A stretch of DNA of 64,000 nucleotides from Rebecca billardiae RCC1528 (lineage: Eukaryota; Haptophyta), in contig OZ251223.1 in NCBI GenBank assembly GCA_965240325.2, positions 4,464,001 to 4,528,000 of the forward strand, in the 5' to 3' direction. Below the pieces are notes generated by a model, which saw only the letters and a program-made list of their open reading frames with translations, did not search any database and was not told the origin of the DNA. Positions 31,963 to 42,026 of the stretch are shown here, piece after piece; position 1 is the stretch's first letter, and each line of letters starts with the position of its first letter. A program made the position numbers and the translations under genes.

Positions 31963-32277
31963 CGTCAATGACCGTCGTCGCGTGAACCACCGGACGCGTC
32001 ATCGGCGGCGGCGGGCGGCGGTGCCTAGAAATGCTTTTTCTGCCATCAACAAATCGAATTCTGGGCAGATTGTCGATTCTTCCGGAGATGACGATTTCCC
32101 AGATTCCCTCCCTCCCTGGCCAGCGCGCAAACACTGAAACGCGGTCCGCGAAGACCATGATTAGAGCGAATGAACGCTTTGCCGGCCAAAGTTCAGCGTG
32201 ACCCTTGTCATGAGGCGGTCCACTCCCTCGGCGACGCACGTCCTCCCAGGTCAAGGGGCTGCGTAGCGCACGCCCGG
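31963..32277. promoter_or_regulatory. divergent promoter, Arf / MFS transporter
   Basis: About 315 bp separate the Arf start codon (31962, minus) from the chosen MFS start (32278, plus). GC is lowest around 32030-32100 (gctttttctgccatcaacaa), where the core promoters probably lie. No canonical TATA box is seen. Confidence 0.4.
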
Positions 32278-33744
32278 ATGCACGGCGGGCCGGATGACAT
32301 GCCGCCGCGGCGGAGGGCGTTGCTGCTCCTCGCGGCGGCCGTTTCGATCGTGGCGCTCTCGGGGGCCGTCTTCGGCTGGCCCGCCATGCGCCGCATCGCG
32401 CGGCGCGACGGGCTGCTCGTGGACACGTGCGACGCCGCGCACGACGCTGACACGGACGAGCCGTGCCCCGCGCAGGAGCTGGCGTTCGGCGTGATCTACA
32501 CGGTGGGCTCGTGGGCCAACCAGGCTGCCCGGCTGCCCGTCGGCGCGCTCCTCGACCGCGTCGGCCCGAGGCGCACGGTGCTGCTCGCCGCGCTCACGTT
32601 TGCGGCCGGCTCGGTCGTGTTTGGGTTTGACAGCTCGCTCGGCGGGCTGGCGCTCGGGTACGGGCTGATCGGGATGGGCGGCGCGGGGATCCAGCTCGCG
32701 GTGCAGTCGACGTCGGCCCTGTTCCCGCGCAACCGCTCCGCCGCGATGGCGACCCTCTCGGGCGCCTTCCAGTTCTCGTCGCTCGTGTACTTGCTGTTTG
32801 AGGGCGCGCACGGCGCGCTCGGCCTCAGCCGCGCGGCGCTCATGACGGGGCACGCGCTGGTGGCGACCGTCGTCGGGGGCGCGGGGCTGTGCCTGTGGCG
32901 CGACACGCCGTTCGGCCTGCGCGCGCCGCGCGCGGCCGCCGCGCCCGCCGCCGCCGCCGCGCCGAGCGCGAGCGCGGCGAGTGCGGCCCTGCTCGAGGCG
33001 GGCTCCTTCCGGCAGCAGGCGCTGTCCGCCGAGTACGCGCTGATGCTCGCCTTCTTCTGCCTGCACATGCTGCCGGCGCAGTTCACCGTGGGCACGATGG
33101 GCACGCAGCTCGAGCTCAAGGGCGACTCGGACGGCGCCGCCACGCGCGGGTACGCCACCATCTTCGCCGCGTCCGCGCTGATCACGCCGGGCGTCGGCCA
33201 CCTGATCGACCGGCTCGGCTTCCCCGCGATGATGGTGGCGGTCACGCTCGCGCTCGCGGGGAGCTACGCCATCCTGATCGCGCCGTCGCTCGAGGCGCAG
33301 TGGGCGGCGTTCGTGCTCTACGCGTGCGGCCGCGTCTCGCTGTGGGCCATCTTCTTCTCGTACGTCGGCGTGGCGTTTGGGTTCCGCCACTACGGCAAGC
33401 TGGCGGGCGGCGGTCTGTTTGTGGGCGCGTGCATCTCGCTGCTGCAGTACGCGGCGCTCACCGCGACGTTCGGCGAGAGCGGCGGCGACTTTGCGCCGGT
33501 GAACGCGGCGTGGTGCGCGCTCGCCCTGCTCTCGCTCGTGCCGGCCACGCTGCTCGGCCGGCGGATACATCGCGCCGCCGCGGCCGACCGTGCGAGCTCC
33601 GCACGGCAGCGGCCCGGCGCGGACAGCGAGCTCGCAGCCGGGCGGCAGCCCAGCGGCACGCAGCAGCCTGCCGACCTCGGCGGCGGCAGCGCGGACTGGG
33701 ATGCAGCGGCGCCCGATCGCGCGAAGGCCGACCCGCGCAGGTAG
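32278..33744 (+). CDS. MFS transporter, SLC43/LAT3-like, ~488 aa
   Basis: A multi-pass membrane carrier of the major facilitator superfamily. The first TM begins just after the start (ALLLLAAAVSIVALSGAVFGW). It is followed by the family loop motif GALLDRVGPRRT between TM2 and TM3, a long Ala-rich cytoplasmic loop in the middle (about residues 215-250), and a second six-TM half (e.g. YALMLAFFCLHMLPAQF, FAASALITPGVGHLIDRLGF). FGWPAM near TM1 and the LDRxGPR motif fit the SLC43 amino-acid transporter group. The C-terminal 65 residues are hydrophilic. The start is ambiguous: ATG 32170 also opens the frame, and ATG 32299 would start right at TM1. I chose 32278 because codon bias strengthens there. 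Confidence 0.85.
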   Translation: MHGGPDDMPPRRRALLLLAAAVSIVALSGAVFGWPAMRRIARRDGLLVDTCDAAHDADTDEPCPAQELAFGVIYTVGSWANQAARLPVGALLDRVGPRRTVLLAALTFAAGSVVFGFDSSLGGLALGYGLIGMGGAGIQLAVQSTSALFPRNRSAAMATLSGAFQFSSLVYLLFEGAHGALGLSRAALMTGHALVATVVGGAGLCLWRDTPFGLRAPRAAAAPAAAAAPSASAASAALLEAGSFRQQALSAEYALMLAFFCLHMLPAQFTVGTMGTQLELKGDSDGAATRGYATIFAASALITPGVGHLIDRLGFPAMMVAVTLALAGSYAILIAPSLEAQWAAFVLYACGRVSLWAIFFSYVGVAFGFRHYGKLAGGGLFVGACISLLQYAALTATFGESGGDFAPVNAAWCALALLSLVPATLLGRRIHRAAAADRASSARQRPGADSELAAGRQPSGTQQPADLGGGSADWDAAAPDRAKADPRR

Positions 33745-34307
33745 CCGCGCGATCCGCGCGGCTGGCCGCCCGCCAGCCCCCGCCTGCTCCCGGATTCGTC
33801 GCTGGCACACTCCGGTGTGAGAGCGCTGGGGCCTGGGCGAATGACCGCGGGGTGACCGTGCCGCGGCGTACGACTCACATCTGCGCGACGGTCGGTGCGC
33901 CTGAGCCTGACGATGGACCCTGATGCATGATATGATGCGGCGACGACAACGGACGGTCCATGAAACTCATGAGCAAGGCCGTCGTTGCCGTCCGACACGA
34001 TCGCTGGCAGGCGACTCTGACAAAAACTAGTCAATAGGCCCTGCGGCATCAGTCGTCGCTCGGCACGGAGCCCAACCGCGGCAACCGTTCCGCCCCGGGC
34101 ATTCGCGAACCAACCTGCTGGTCCGGCAGAGAGATTCGACGACGACGTTCAGAAGCCTTGACGACGTTTCACCGCTCGAAGTAACGACGACGGCCGGCTT
34201 CGTGCCTATGATAAAAATCACATCACGCACGGTTTCGGATCGCTCCCCGCTTTTCTTGCTGATCGGTCGGGGGAACCAAGGAGTGCGGTGCAGCCGCAGG
34301 GCGGCCC
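33745..34307. other. intergenic, kinase promoter
   Basis: AT-richer sequence at 33920-34040 and 34200-34260 upstream of the kinase start. No gene and no clear promoter element seen. Confidence 0.45.
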
Positions 34308-36676
34308 ATGGCGAGCGAGCGCCAGGGCGTGATGGGCGTGCGCGACACGGACCCCGCGAGAGCGTCACTTCCGCCCATCAAGGCGCCGGCGGTGACGCCG
34401 CCGGGCTCAGTGCCGGGCTCCGCCCAGTTGCGTGCGACCGAGAGCGCGTTGAGCGTCGAGCCGCTCTCCCTCCGCAGCAGCATGGGTGCGGCCGAGCCGG
34501 GCGCCAAGCCGCCCGCGCGCTTCGAGCGCGGCTTCACGGTCGTGCGCACCACCGACGAGCCGGCCGAGCACGGCTCGGCCGACGGCAAGGCGCTGTCGGA
34601 GATGGACCGCAAGCGCGCGGCGCTGATGCTCAAGCGCAGCAAGGTGATCTCCGAGCTGGCCAACGTGGACCTGGCGGAGGTCGCCAAGCTGCTGCGCGCG
34701 ATCGACTTCGACTCGGGCACGGTGGTGGTGCGCGAGGGCGACTGGGGCAACTGCTGCTACATCGTCGACGTGGGCGAGCTCGACGTCTTCCTCGGCGCGG
34801 GCGCGGGCGCCACCAAGAACCCGACCGGCAAGATCTCGCCGGGCGAGCTGTTTGGCGAGCTGGGCGCGCTGTACGAGTGCAGGCGCACGGCGACCGTGGT
34901 GGCGCGCACCAAGGTGCGCGCGTGGAAGCTGCGCCACGCCGACCTCACGCGCGTGATCCGCGCGGACGCCGTGCTCAACCGGCGCGCCATCTTCGAGATG
35001 CTGCGCGAGGCGCCCTCCTTCCAGTCGCTCGACGAGAAGGCCGTCTCGAAGATTGCGGACGCGTGCGAGCACGCAAACTTCCCGTCGGGCGCCAACATCG
35101 TCGCCGAGGGGCAGGAGGGCGACGCGATGTACATCGTGAAGGCGGGGACCGTGCTCGTGACGCAGGACAAGGGCAAGGAGCAGAAGCCCGGCGTCGTCTC
35201 GGGCGCGCCCGTCTCGCGCGCGTCCAAGCGCTCGGTGCTGTGCCGCGTGATCGGCGCGGGCGGCTACTTTGGCGAGCGCGCGCTCATCACCAACGAGCCG
35301 CGCACCGCCACCGTGCAGGCGGCGAGCGACGTGGAGTGCCTGGTGATCAAGCGCGACCGCTTCCAGCAGATGCTCGGCCCGTACCACCGCTTCTTCAAGG
35401 AGCAGATGCACGCGATCGTCGAGGCGGACGCGGCCGCGGAGGCGGCGGAGGCGGGCGGCGGCCGCGGATCGGGCGGCGAGGCGGGGCTGTCGCGCGCGGC
35501 CGCGCTCGCCGCGCTCGCGCCGCCGTACAAGGAGCTCAAGGTGCTCAAGCCGCTCGGCGTGGGCACCTTCGCCGCGGTGGCGCTGGTCGAGCACGCGCGC
35601 ACGCAGCGGCTCTACGCGCTCAAGATGGTCTCGCGCGTCGCCGTCAAGAAGGGCGTGGACGAGCAGCGGCTGCTCAACGAGCGCGAGGCGATGCTGGCCG
35701 CGCAGCCGCACCCGTGCGTGCTCGGGCTGCACGGCACCTACCAGGACCCGCACACGTACTACCTGCTGCTCGAGCCGTGCATCGGCGGCGAGCTGTACTC
35801 GCTCATCCGCGAGGCGGGCGCGCTGCAGCCGCCGCACGCGCGCTTCTACGCCGCCGCCGCCGCGCTCGCGCTGCAGCGCGTGCACCAGTGCTCGCACGTG
35901 TTCCGCGACCTCAAGCCGGAGAACCTGATGCTGGACGCGCAGGGCTACCCGCGCCTGTGCGACTTTGGGCTGGCGAAGCGGCTGGACGGCGAGGCGCGCG
36001 CGTACTCGTCGGTGGGCACGCTCGAGTACATGGCGCCCGAGGTGAGCGCGCCCCGCCCCGCGCGCCGCGCCGCGCCGTGCCGCCGCTGACGCGCCCCGCC
36101 CCCGCCCCCCTCTCCTGTGTGTGTCTCCTGCGTGTGCGCTCGTTGGTGTGTGCGCTCGTTGGTGCGCAGGTGCTGCGCCGCACGGGGCACACGACGGCCG
36201 CAGACTGGTGGTCGTTCGGCGTGCTCATCTTCGAGATGCTCGTCGGGCGCACGCCCTTCGTCGCCAAGCCGGCGCAGCGCACCGAGAGCGAGGCGGACGC
36301 GATGGCGCTGATGACCGACATCCTCGCGGGCAACGTGCGCTGGCCCGAGCGCCACGAGCCGCAGCTCGACGGCAGCGCGCGCGACCTGGTGAGCCGGCTG
36401 CTGCGGCCAGACGTGACGGAGCGGCTCGGCCACGGCGGCGCGGGCGTGGCCGACATCATCGAGCACCCGTGGTTCGCGGGCTTCGACTTCCGCTCCATCC
36501 CGATGCGCACGAGCGTGCCGCCGTACCGGCCCGAGCTCTCCGGGCCGACCGACACGTCGTGGTTCAGCGTGGACGTCGCCGACTTTGCGCGCAAGATCAA
36601 GACAGACAAAGGCTCGCCGGAAGGGCGCGCGCGCCGCTCGTCGACGCTCAACTCGTCGCAGATCCGCCCGTGGTGA
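34308..36676 (+). CDS. cyclic-nucleotide-dependent (PKG-like) protein kinase, two exons, 746 aa
   Basis: A Ser/Thr kinase of the AGC group controlled by cyclic nucleotide. Exon 1 is 34308-36041 and exon 2 36170-36676, GT-AG, with the junction in the activation segment (EYMAPE-VLRRTGHTT). Order: disordered N-terminus; CNB-A (about 105-225) with GELFGELGALYECRRTATV; CNB-B (about 226-375) with GYFGERALITNEPRTATV; kinase domain (about 405-690) with LGVGTFAAVALVEH, the Lys in YALKMVSR, FRDLKPEN and CDFGLAKR; then an AGC tail beginning HPWFAGFDFRSI. Both cassettes have the Thr after Arg that favours cGMP in PKGs. Regulatory and catalytic parts in one chain is the PKG, not PKA, arrangement. HRD is FRD here, close to the YRD of AGC kinases. 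The first exon ends in frame-preserving readthrough for only 16 codons. Confidence 0.95.
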
Positions 36677-37349
36677 CCGGCCGGCCGCGTGCCGCCGTCC
36701 TGGTGCTCGCCCACCGGCGCCGCAGCCCGCAGCATCACAGCATCCTTGTCGAGGCGCACCACTTTGATGACCGTGGTCCGTGCACGACGTGGTCACATAT
36801 GGCTTATTGGCGGCGGTGACCGGATCACGCCGCGCCTGCGCGCCGCCTGATTACGACTGCTGACGCCGCCTTAAGTTTGTCCCGTGTCGCATGCAATGTT
36901 GTTGAGCGCAGTGTATATATATATATAGTTATTGTTCGTCGACTACTCGTCTGCTATATCGATTATTATAATTCCGGGCGGATGCAGCGCGCAAAATGCA
37001 TATACACATATGCTGGGCATGCGCTGCCTGCGTGGCCAGGCCAAGATGCTCATCGCCCGCGCGCGCATGGCGCACGTGCGCCCGGGGGCACGCGCCCGCG
37101 GGGGCGCTGCATACGACGACTACTTCGAGACGACGGCTGACGACGCGTGGCACCGCGACCACCGCGGTGGCGCGTGCGCGTCGACGCCAGACGGTGCGTC
37201 GAGCTTCCGCTCGGCGATGGAGTGATGGGCGACTATGAGGGGGGGGGGACGACGGCGAGGAGCGCTGATCCTGGTGTTTGTCTCTGCTGCTCGATCTGCT
37301 GCTACAGCTTGCTGACTCTGACGCCTGCCCGTTGCATACCACGTCGTTA
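36677..37349. other. intergenic between kinase gene and tandem array
   Basis: Contains a short TA run (about 36911-36926) and AT-rich sequence to 36970, then GC-rich sequence without a convincing ORF. The array begins at 37350. Confidence 0.5.
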
Positions 37350-37772
37350 ATGGCGGGCCGTAGGTCCGCCCCTTGTAGTGCCCGGGAAAAAGATAAGAAA
37401 AAGAAAAAGAAAAAAGAAAATCGCCTCGCAGAGAAAAGAAAATCGCCTCGCTCACTGCCAGGTCGCTTCGCTCACTACCGGGCGCCCTCGCAGCTCCCAC
37501 TGGGGACGCTCGGCCGAAAACCATCTGCGGCCTGGCGCGGAGCGCGTGGGCGGCGCGCGCCAAATCCAACGCTAGCGCGGACATCGTGAGGGGATTCCCG
37601 AACGGTGTTTTCGCCCGATTCGCGATTGCTGCCCTCGTCGTCTCGCGTGCAGGTCGAACGGGGGCTAAATCGACGCGTTGGAGCGGTACGCTCGGCGCGT
37701 CGACACGATCGTGCGACCTGGGGCGATCCTCGCCCGACGTGCACGTCGAGCGCTCGCACGGGCCATAGCATC

Positions 37773-39101
37773 ATGCGCTGCGCAAGACAACCACCTCGCA
37801 CGATCCACCGTCGCGCGTCGGGCTCGGTGCGGAAACGCATTCATCACGAGGCGTCTCGCGGGCGGGAAGCGCCATCGCACGCGACGCAAGCTTTGGCGCG
37901 GCCTTCTGAACACCATAACCGGAATGCACACACCGGACTGTCGTCGCGTGACCCGGTTGGCAAGGTCGGGCGCATGCAAATCCGTTTGCTACGGTCGGTG
38001 GTGTTCCAGAGCGAGCGATCATCTTTCATCTTTCACGCTCGCGAGCTCGCGGCCAAGGATCGCTTGGCGCTCGAGGACCCACGTCCGGCCTGCATGGCGT
38101 CGACGGTGGCCAATGCGACGGAGGGGCAGCGCGAAGCGGCGTACGACGCGCACCGCACGCACCTGCCGGGTCTGCCGCCGTGGCAGGAACCGCGTCTTCG
38201 CGAGTCGGCGACTGAGGCGACAGCGCGCTATCACCGATCCCAGGGGCGCATTCGCGACGAGCTGAAACGTCGCGCGTGCAAGATCGCCGCACCATCCTTG
38301 CCCATGGCACGGGCGCTGCGGGACGAGGCCGACGTCGTGAAGCCAGTGGCACATGCGCTGCGCTTCGTGTGCCTGCTCGAGCAGCGCGTGCCCACCGTCG
38401 ATCGCGAGTGGCACACGCTCTCGCACTGCGCGCGCGTACACCGCCAACAGCTCCTGATACCGCCGCACGTGCGAGTGCCGGACCTGTCGCGCGGAGCGGC
38501 GAGCGCCGACGAGCGCTTGGACCTGGACGCGCTGTTGCGCAGCGTGGCGGCCGTGCACGACGCCGACGCGACCTTCGCCGAGCCCATCGTGCCCGGAGCG
38601 GACATTGGCATCCTGGCGACACACGATCTCAGCTGGCGACACGAGGAGATGCTCACGATCTCCTCTGGCGGATTCGTCGGCGGCGAGGCGCTCGACTACG
38701 TCATCGCGGTCGAGATGCGGCACATGCAGCGCGTACGCGAGCTCGCGCGAAGCCACGGGCTGCCCGTCCCGCCCCGCGTGCTGCACGTTCCCTCGTGGGT
38801 GTGGACCTTGCTCATGGGCGCGGGCGTGTACGCGTGGGAGAAGGTGGCCGACATCTTTGCGCTCTTCGACCTGAACGAGTACGACGTGCTCTCCTTCATC
38901 ATCAACCAGGACGGCAACCACTGGGCGCAGGGGGTCGTCGACTTGCGGCGCGAGATCATCGAGTACCGCGAGCCCCTGGGCGGAGGCGACATGATCGGCT
39001 TCGTTTCGAACGTGCAGCTGCTGCTCGCCGACGCGCAAGAGACAGAGAGACAGAAATCGGTAGGATGCACTGAACATCACACTCCGGCCGCCACAACTTG
39101 A
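37773..39101 (+). CDS. truncated Ulp1 (C48)-like protease ORF, copy 1, 442 aa
   Basis: The frame is open from 37605; 37773 is the first ATG, and 38094 (MASTVANATEG) is a plausible later start. The C-terminal third resembles the first two-thirds of Ulp1/SENP cysteine proteases: GGEALDYVIAVEMRHMQ, then WVWTLLMG, then DVLSFIINQDGNHWAQGVVD. That last block supplies the catalytic-like His-Trp and a downstream Asp, and EYREPLGGG takes the usual DSL position. The region that should hold the catalytic Cys (Q-x5-DCG) is absent: the frame stops after ADAQETERQ. So the product is probably not an active protease, unless an unseen exon follows. Ulp1-like genes are often carried by plant MULE-type DNA transposons; the link here is inference. 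The N-terminal part is unrecognised. Confidence 0.6.
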   Translation: MRCARQPPRTIHRRASGSVRKRIHHEASRGREAPSHATQALARPSEHHNRNAHTGLSSRDPVGKVGRMQIRLLRSVVFQSERSSFIFHARELAAKDRLALEDPRPACMASTVANATEGQREAAYDAHRTHLPGLPPWQEPRLRESATEATARYHRSQGRIRDELKRRACKIAAPSLPMARALRDEADVVKPVAHALRFVCLLEQRVPTVDREWHTLSHCARVHRQQLLIPPHVRVPDLSRGAASADERLDLDALLRSVAAVHDADATFAEPIVPGADIGILATHDLSWRHEEMLTISSGGFVGGEALDYVIAVEMRHMQRVRELARSHGLPVPPRVLHVPSWVWTLLMGAGVYAWEKVADIFALFDLNEYDVLSFIINQDGNHWAQGVVDLRREIIEYREPLGGGDMIGFVSNVQLLLADAQETERQKSVGCTEHHTPAATT

Positions 39102-39387
39102 ACTGTTTTCGTGTTTAGCTCCAAGGACAAACCGTCACCGTCAGGCGCACACGGGCACGCCGCCGTCGCACGCCAATCAGTTGGCAGTGCGTGCGCGCAG
39201 TCGCCAAGGCTCGGCACGATGACGAGTAGCATCACAGTGGGTGCAGGAATACACGCGCAATCACACTGTCGCTGAGCTCGCACCAGAGTCATCTGTCGCG
39301 TTATTATTCGTCAGTGAGTCGGGTAGCTCACAATCATCTCGGTATGATGTCGCATTGTTATTCGTAGTCATCCTGCCCGTCAAACCG

Positions 39388-39401
39388 CTATAAATAAAAG
39401 G
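39388..39401 (+). promoter_or_regulatory. TATA-like box at the 3' end of unit 1
   Basis: CTATAAATAAAAGG lies about 75-90 bp before the end of unit 1, pointing into unit 2. The same box is at 41515 and 43642 in units 2 and 3. In a head-to-tail array it could drive transcription of the next copy. It is not preserved in the decayed copy at 51 kb. Confidence 0.45.
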
Positions 39402-39899
39402 CGCGAACCCGCTGGGGAAATATTGCGACAGCACTGGCACGGCCCGCCGACCCCCCCGCCCGCCAGGGCTGAGTTTATGGCGGGCCGTAGGTCCGCCCCT
39501 TGTAGTGCCCGGGAAAAAGATAAGAAAAAGAAAAAGAAAAAAGAAAATCGCCTCGCAGAGAAAAGAAAATCGCCTCGCTCACTGCCAGGTCGCTTCGCTC
39601 ACTACCGGGCGCCCTCGCAGCTCCCACTGGGGACGCTCGGCCGAAAACCATCTGCGGCCTGGCGCGGAGCGCGTGGGCGGCGCGCGCCAAATCCAACGCT
39701 AGCGCGGACATCGTGAGGGGATTCCCGAACGGTGTTTTCGCCCGATTCGCGATTGCTGCCCTCGTCGTCTCGCGTGCAGGTCGAACGGGGGCTAAATCGA
39801 CGCGTTGGAGCGGTACGCTCGGCGCGTCGACACGATCGTGCGACCTGGGGCGATCCTCGCCCGACGTGCACGTCGAGCGCTCGCACGGGCCATAGCATC

Positions 39900-41228
39900 A
39901 TGCGCTGCGCAAGACAACCACCTCGCACGATCCACCGTCGCGCGTCGGGCTCGGTGCGGAAACGCATTCATCACGAGGCGTCTCGCGGGCGGGAAGCGCC
40001 ATCGCACGCGACGCAAGCTTTGGCGCGGCCTTCTGAACACCATAACCGGAATGCACACACCGGACTGTCGTCGCGTGACCCGGTTGGCAAGGTCGGGCGC
40101 ATGCAAATCCGTTTGCTACGGTCGGTGGTGTTCCAGAGCGAGCGATCATCTTTCATCTTTCACGCTCGCGAGCTCGCGGCCAAGGATCGCTTGGCGCTCG
40201 AGGACCCACGTCCGGCCTGCATGGCGTCGACGGTGGCCAATGCGACGGAGGGGCAGCGCGAAGCGGCGTACGACGCGCACCGCACGCACCTGCCGGGTCT
40301 GCCGCCGTGGCAGGAACCGCGTCTTCGCGAGTCGGCGACTGAGGCGACAGCGCGCTATCACCGATCCCAGGGGCGCATTCGCGACGAGCTGAAACGTCGC
40401 GCGTGCAAGATCGCCGCACCATCCTTGCCCATGGCACGGGCGCTGCGGGACGAGGCCGACGTCGTGAAGCCAGTGGCACATGCGCTGCGCTTCGTGTGCC
40501 TGCTCGAGCAGCGCGTGCCCACCGTCGATCGCGAGTGGCACACGCTCTCGCACTGCGCGCGCGTACACCGCCAACAGCTCCTGATACCGCCGCACGTGCG
40601 AGTGCCGGACCTGTCGCGCGGAGCGGCGAGCGCCGACGAGCGCTTGGACCTGGACGCGCTGTTGCGCAGCGTGGCGGCCGTGCACGACGCCGACGCGACC
40701 TTCGCCGAGCCCATCGTGCCCGGAGCGGACATTGGCATCCTGGCGACACACGATCTCAGCTGGCGACACGAGGAGATGCTCACGATCTCCTCTGGCGGAT
40801 TCGTCGGCGGCGAGGCGCTCGACTACGTCATCGCGGTCGAGATGCGGCACATGCAGCGCGTACGCGAGCTCGCGCGAAGCCACGGGCTGCCCGTCCCGCC
40901 CCGCGTGCTGCACGTTCCCTCGTGGGTGTGGACCTTGCTCATGGGCGCGGGCGTGTACGCGTGGGAGAAGGTGGCCGACATCTTTGCGCTCTTCGACCTG
41001 AACGAGTACGACGTGCTCTCCTTCATCATCAACCAGGACGGCAACCACTGGGCGCAGGGGGTCGTCGACTTGCGGCGCGAGATCATCGAGTACCGCGAGC
41101 CCCTGGGCGGAGGCGACATGATCGGCTTCGTTTCGAACGTGCAGCTGCTGCTCGCCGACGCGCAAGAGACAGAGAGACAGAAATCGGTAGGATGCACTGA
41201 ACATCACACTCCGGCCGCCACAACTTGA
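39900..41228 (+). CDS. truncated Ulp1-like protease ORF, copy 2
   Basis: Identical in sequence to copy 1, including the same first ATG, the NQDGNHWAQGVVD motif and the same loss of the Cys-containing end. Identity of all three copies means either very recent duplication or sequence homogenisation. No independent evidence of function. Confidence 0.6.
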   Translation: MRCARQPPRTIHRRASGSVRKRIHHEASRGREAPSHATQALARPSEHHNRNAHTGLSSRDPVGKVGRMQIRLLRSVVFQSERSSFIFHARELAAKDRLALEDPRPACMASTVANATEGQREAAYDAHRTHLPGLPPWQEPRLRESATEATARYHRSQGRIRDELKRRACKIAAPSLPMARALRDEADVVKPVAHALRFVCLLEQRVPTVDREWHTLSHCARVHRQQLLIPPHVRVPDLSRGAASADERLDLDALLRSVAAVHDADATFAEPIVPGADIGILATHDLSWRHEEMLTISSGGFVGGEALDYVIAVEMRHMQRVRELARSHGLPVPPRVLHVPSWVWTLLMGAGVYAWEKVADIFALFDLNEYDVLSFIINQDGNHWAQGVVDLRREIIEYREPLGGGDMIGFVSNVQLLLADAQETERQKSVGCTEHHTPAATT

Positions 41229-41514
41229 ACTGTTTTCGTGTTTAGCTCCAAGGACAAACCGTCACCGTCAGGCGCACACGGGCACGCCGCCGTCGCACGC
41301 CAATCAGTTGGCAGTGCGTGCGCGCAGTCGCCAAGGCTCGGCACGATGACGAGTAGCATCACAGTGGGTGCAGGAATACACGCGCAATCACACTGTCGCT
41401 GAGCTCGCACCAGAGTCATCTGTCGCGTTATTATTCGTCAGTGAGTCGGGTAGCTCACAATCATCTCGGTATGATGTCGCATTGTTATTCGTAGTCATCC
41501 TGCCCGTCAAACCG

Positions 41515-41528
41515 CTATAAATAAAAGG
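41515..41528 (+). promoter_or_regulatory. TATA-like box at the 3' end of unit 2
   Basis: Same CTATAAATAAAAGG sequence as in unit 1, positioned to read into unit 3. Confidence 0.45.
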
Positions 41529-42026
41529 CGCGAACCCGCTGGGGAAATATTGCGACAGCACTGGCACGGCCCGCCGACCCCCCCGCCCGCCAGGGCTGAG
41601 TTTATGGCGGGCCGTAGGTCCGCCCCTTGTAGTGCCCGGGAAAAAGATAAGAAAAAGAAAAAGAAAAAAGAAAATCGCCTCGCAGAGAAAAGAAAATCGC
41701 CTCGCTCACTGCCAGGTCGCTTCGCTCACTACCGGGCGCCCTCGCAGCTCCCACTGGGGACGCTCGGCCGAAAACCATCTGCGGCCTGGCGCGGAGCGCG
41801 TGGGCGGCGCGCGCCAAATCCAACGCTAGCGCGGACATCGTGAGGGGATTCCCGAACGGTGTTTTCGCCCGATTCGCGATTGCTGCCCTCGTCGTCTCGC
41901 GTGCAGGTCGAACGGGGGCTAAATCGACGCGTTGGAGCGGTACGCTCGGCGCGTCGACACGATCGTGCGACCTGGGGCGATCCTCGCCCGACGTGCACGT
42001 CGAGCGCTCGCACGGGCCATAGCATC

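Larger units (their letters stand above)
37350..39476 (+). mobile_element. tandem unit 1 of 3 (2127 bp), Ulp1-like-ORF repeat
   Basis: First of three head-to-tail units of exactly 2127 bp that appear identical throughout (all open frames repeat with the same sequence and spacing). The unit begins ATGGCGGGCCGTAGGTCCGCC and ends near GGCACGGCCCGCC...GGGCTGAGTTT, so GGCGGGCCGT at the left is matched by its inverse near the right end. An A/AG-rich tract follows the left end (37388-37425). It carries one long plus-strand ORF ending in a Ulp1-like region. A diverged inverted copy occurs at 51.2-52.7 kb, showing that the sequence is dispersed and not just a local duplication. Confidence 0.85.
39477..41603 (+). 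mobile_element. tandem unit 2 of 3 (2127 bp)
   Basis: Second exact unit of the array, with identical boundaries and contents to unit 1. The junction with unit 1 reads CTGAGTTT/ATGGCGGG, with no extra bases. Perfect head-to-tail joining fits unequal crossing-over, rolling-circle-type amplification, or an assembly artefact. Confidence 0.85.
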
